In this document: positions 63,993 to 64,000 of the stretch, one piece after another
Numbering within the stretch: position 1 is the stretch's first letter
Layout of the letters: each line of letters begins with the position of its first letter
NCBI GenBank assembly: GCA_002427755.1
Contig: DIYO01000003.1
Span: 56,001 to 120,000 of the forward strand
Length of the DNA: 64,000 nucleotides
Direction: 5' to 3'
From: Roseivirga sp. UBA6052
Lineage (GTDB): Bacteria > Bacteroidota > Bacteroidia > Cytophagales > Cyclobacteriaceae
Made by a program: the position numbers and the translations under genes
Notes under the pieces: generated by a model
Database searches by the model: none
The model's input: the letters and a program-made list of their open reading frames with translations, nothing else
What the model was told of the DNA's origin: nothing

Positions 63993-64000
63993 ATATAGCC

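Noticed and set aside
1..64000. Mobile elements or prophage
   Set aside because: No transposase, integrase, phage structural gene or long terminal inverted repeat was found in any frame.

Overview
The window looks like a chromosomal segment of a marine-type Bacteroidota bacterium, most likely of the order Cytophagales (Roseivirga/Fulvivirga-like; this placement is inferred from gene content). The evidence is three SusC/SusD outer-membrane uptake pairs, a type IX secretion (type B) C-terminal sorting domain, lipoprotein signals of the Bacteroidota kind, DUF5916 and DUF4924 proteins, an FtsX-type permease with an N-terminal prefix domain, and promoters with the Bacteroidota TTG / TAnnTTTG pattern. 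Shine-Dalgarno sequences are mostly absent. I saw no insertion sequence, phage gene, CRISPR array or rRNA gene.

Layout. 1-8.8 kb: an FtsX/MacB-like permease and a MORN-repeat protein on the + strand, facing a - strand block that encodes a LiaF-like membrane protein, gamma-glutamyltransferase and two secreted amidohydrolases. 8.9-14.5 kb: tRNA-Leu(GAG), then a four-gene surface-structure locus made of a large beta-barrel protein with accessory domains, a PapD-like chaperone and two paralogous secreted beta-rich proteins with the same C-terminal strand. I read this as a chaperone-usher-like system and consider it the most interesting part of the window. 14.5-24.2 kb: M42 peptidase, FluC/CrcB, an ACP phosphodiesterase with a non-canonical start, two tandem DUF5916 outer-membrane proteins, a methyltransferase and a CarboxypepD-reg protein. 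24.2-30.1 kb: DUF4924, lepA, folD, a REP-like element, queE and a PorE-like OmpA protein.

30.3-55.8 kb is dominated by outer-membrane nutrient uptake. SusCD pair A is followed by an unknown secreted protein. SusCD pair B is followed by a vanadium-haloperoxidase/PAP2-like lipoprotein, an FG-GAP/ASPIC lipoprotein and two small unknown proteins. Next come a large type IX-secreted SprB-repeat protein, then SusCD pair C with a partner lipoprotein and a 134-residue lipoprotein that is only a TonB-receptor plug domain. 55.9-64 kb is housekeeping: hldD, queD, the tig-clpP-clpX protein quality-control group, tRNA-Leu(TAG), a long RelA/SpoT enzyme, a Fur-family regulator and a STAS protein.

Most transcription units end in clear hairpin plus T-run terminators. 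Both tRNA genes have perfect TTG-N19-TAnnTTTG promoters, which supports the weaker promoter calls elsewhere. Functions of individual proteins come from motifs read by eye; no database search was possible.
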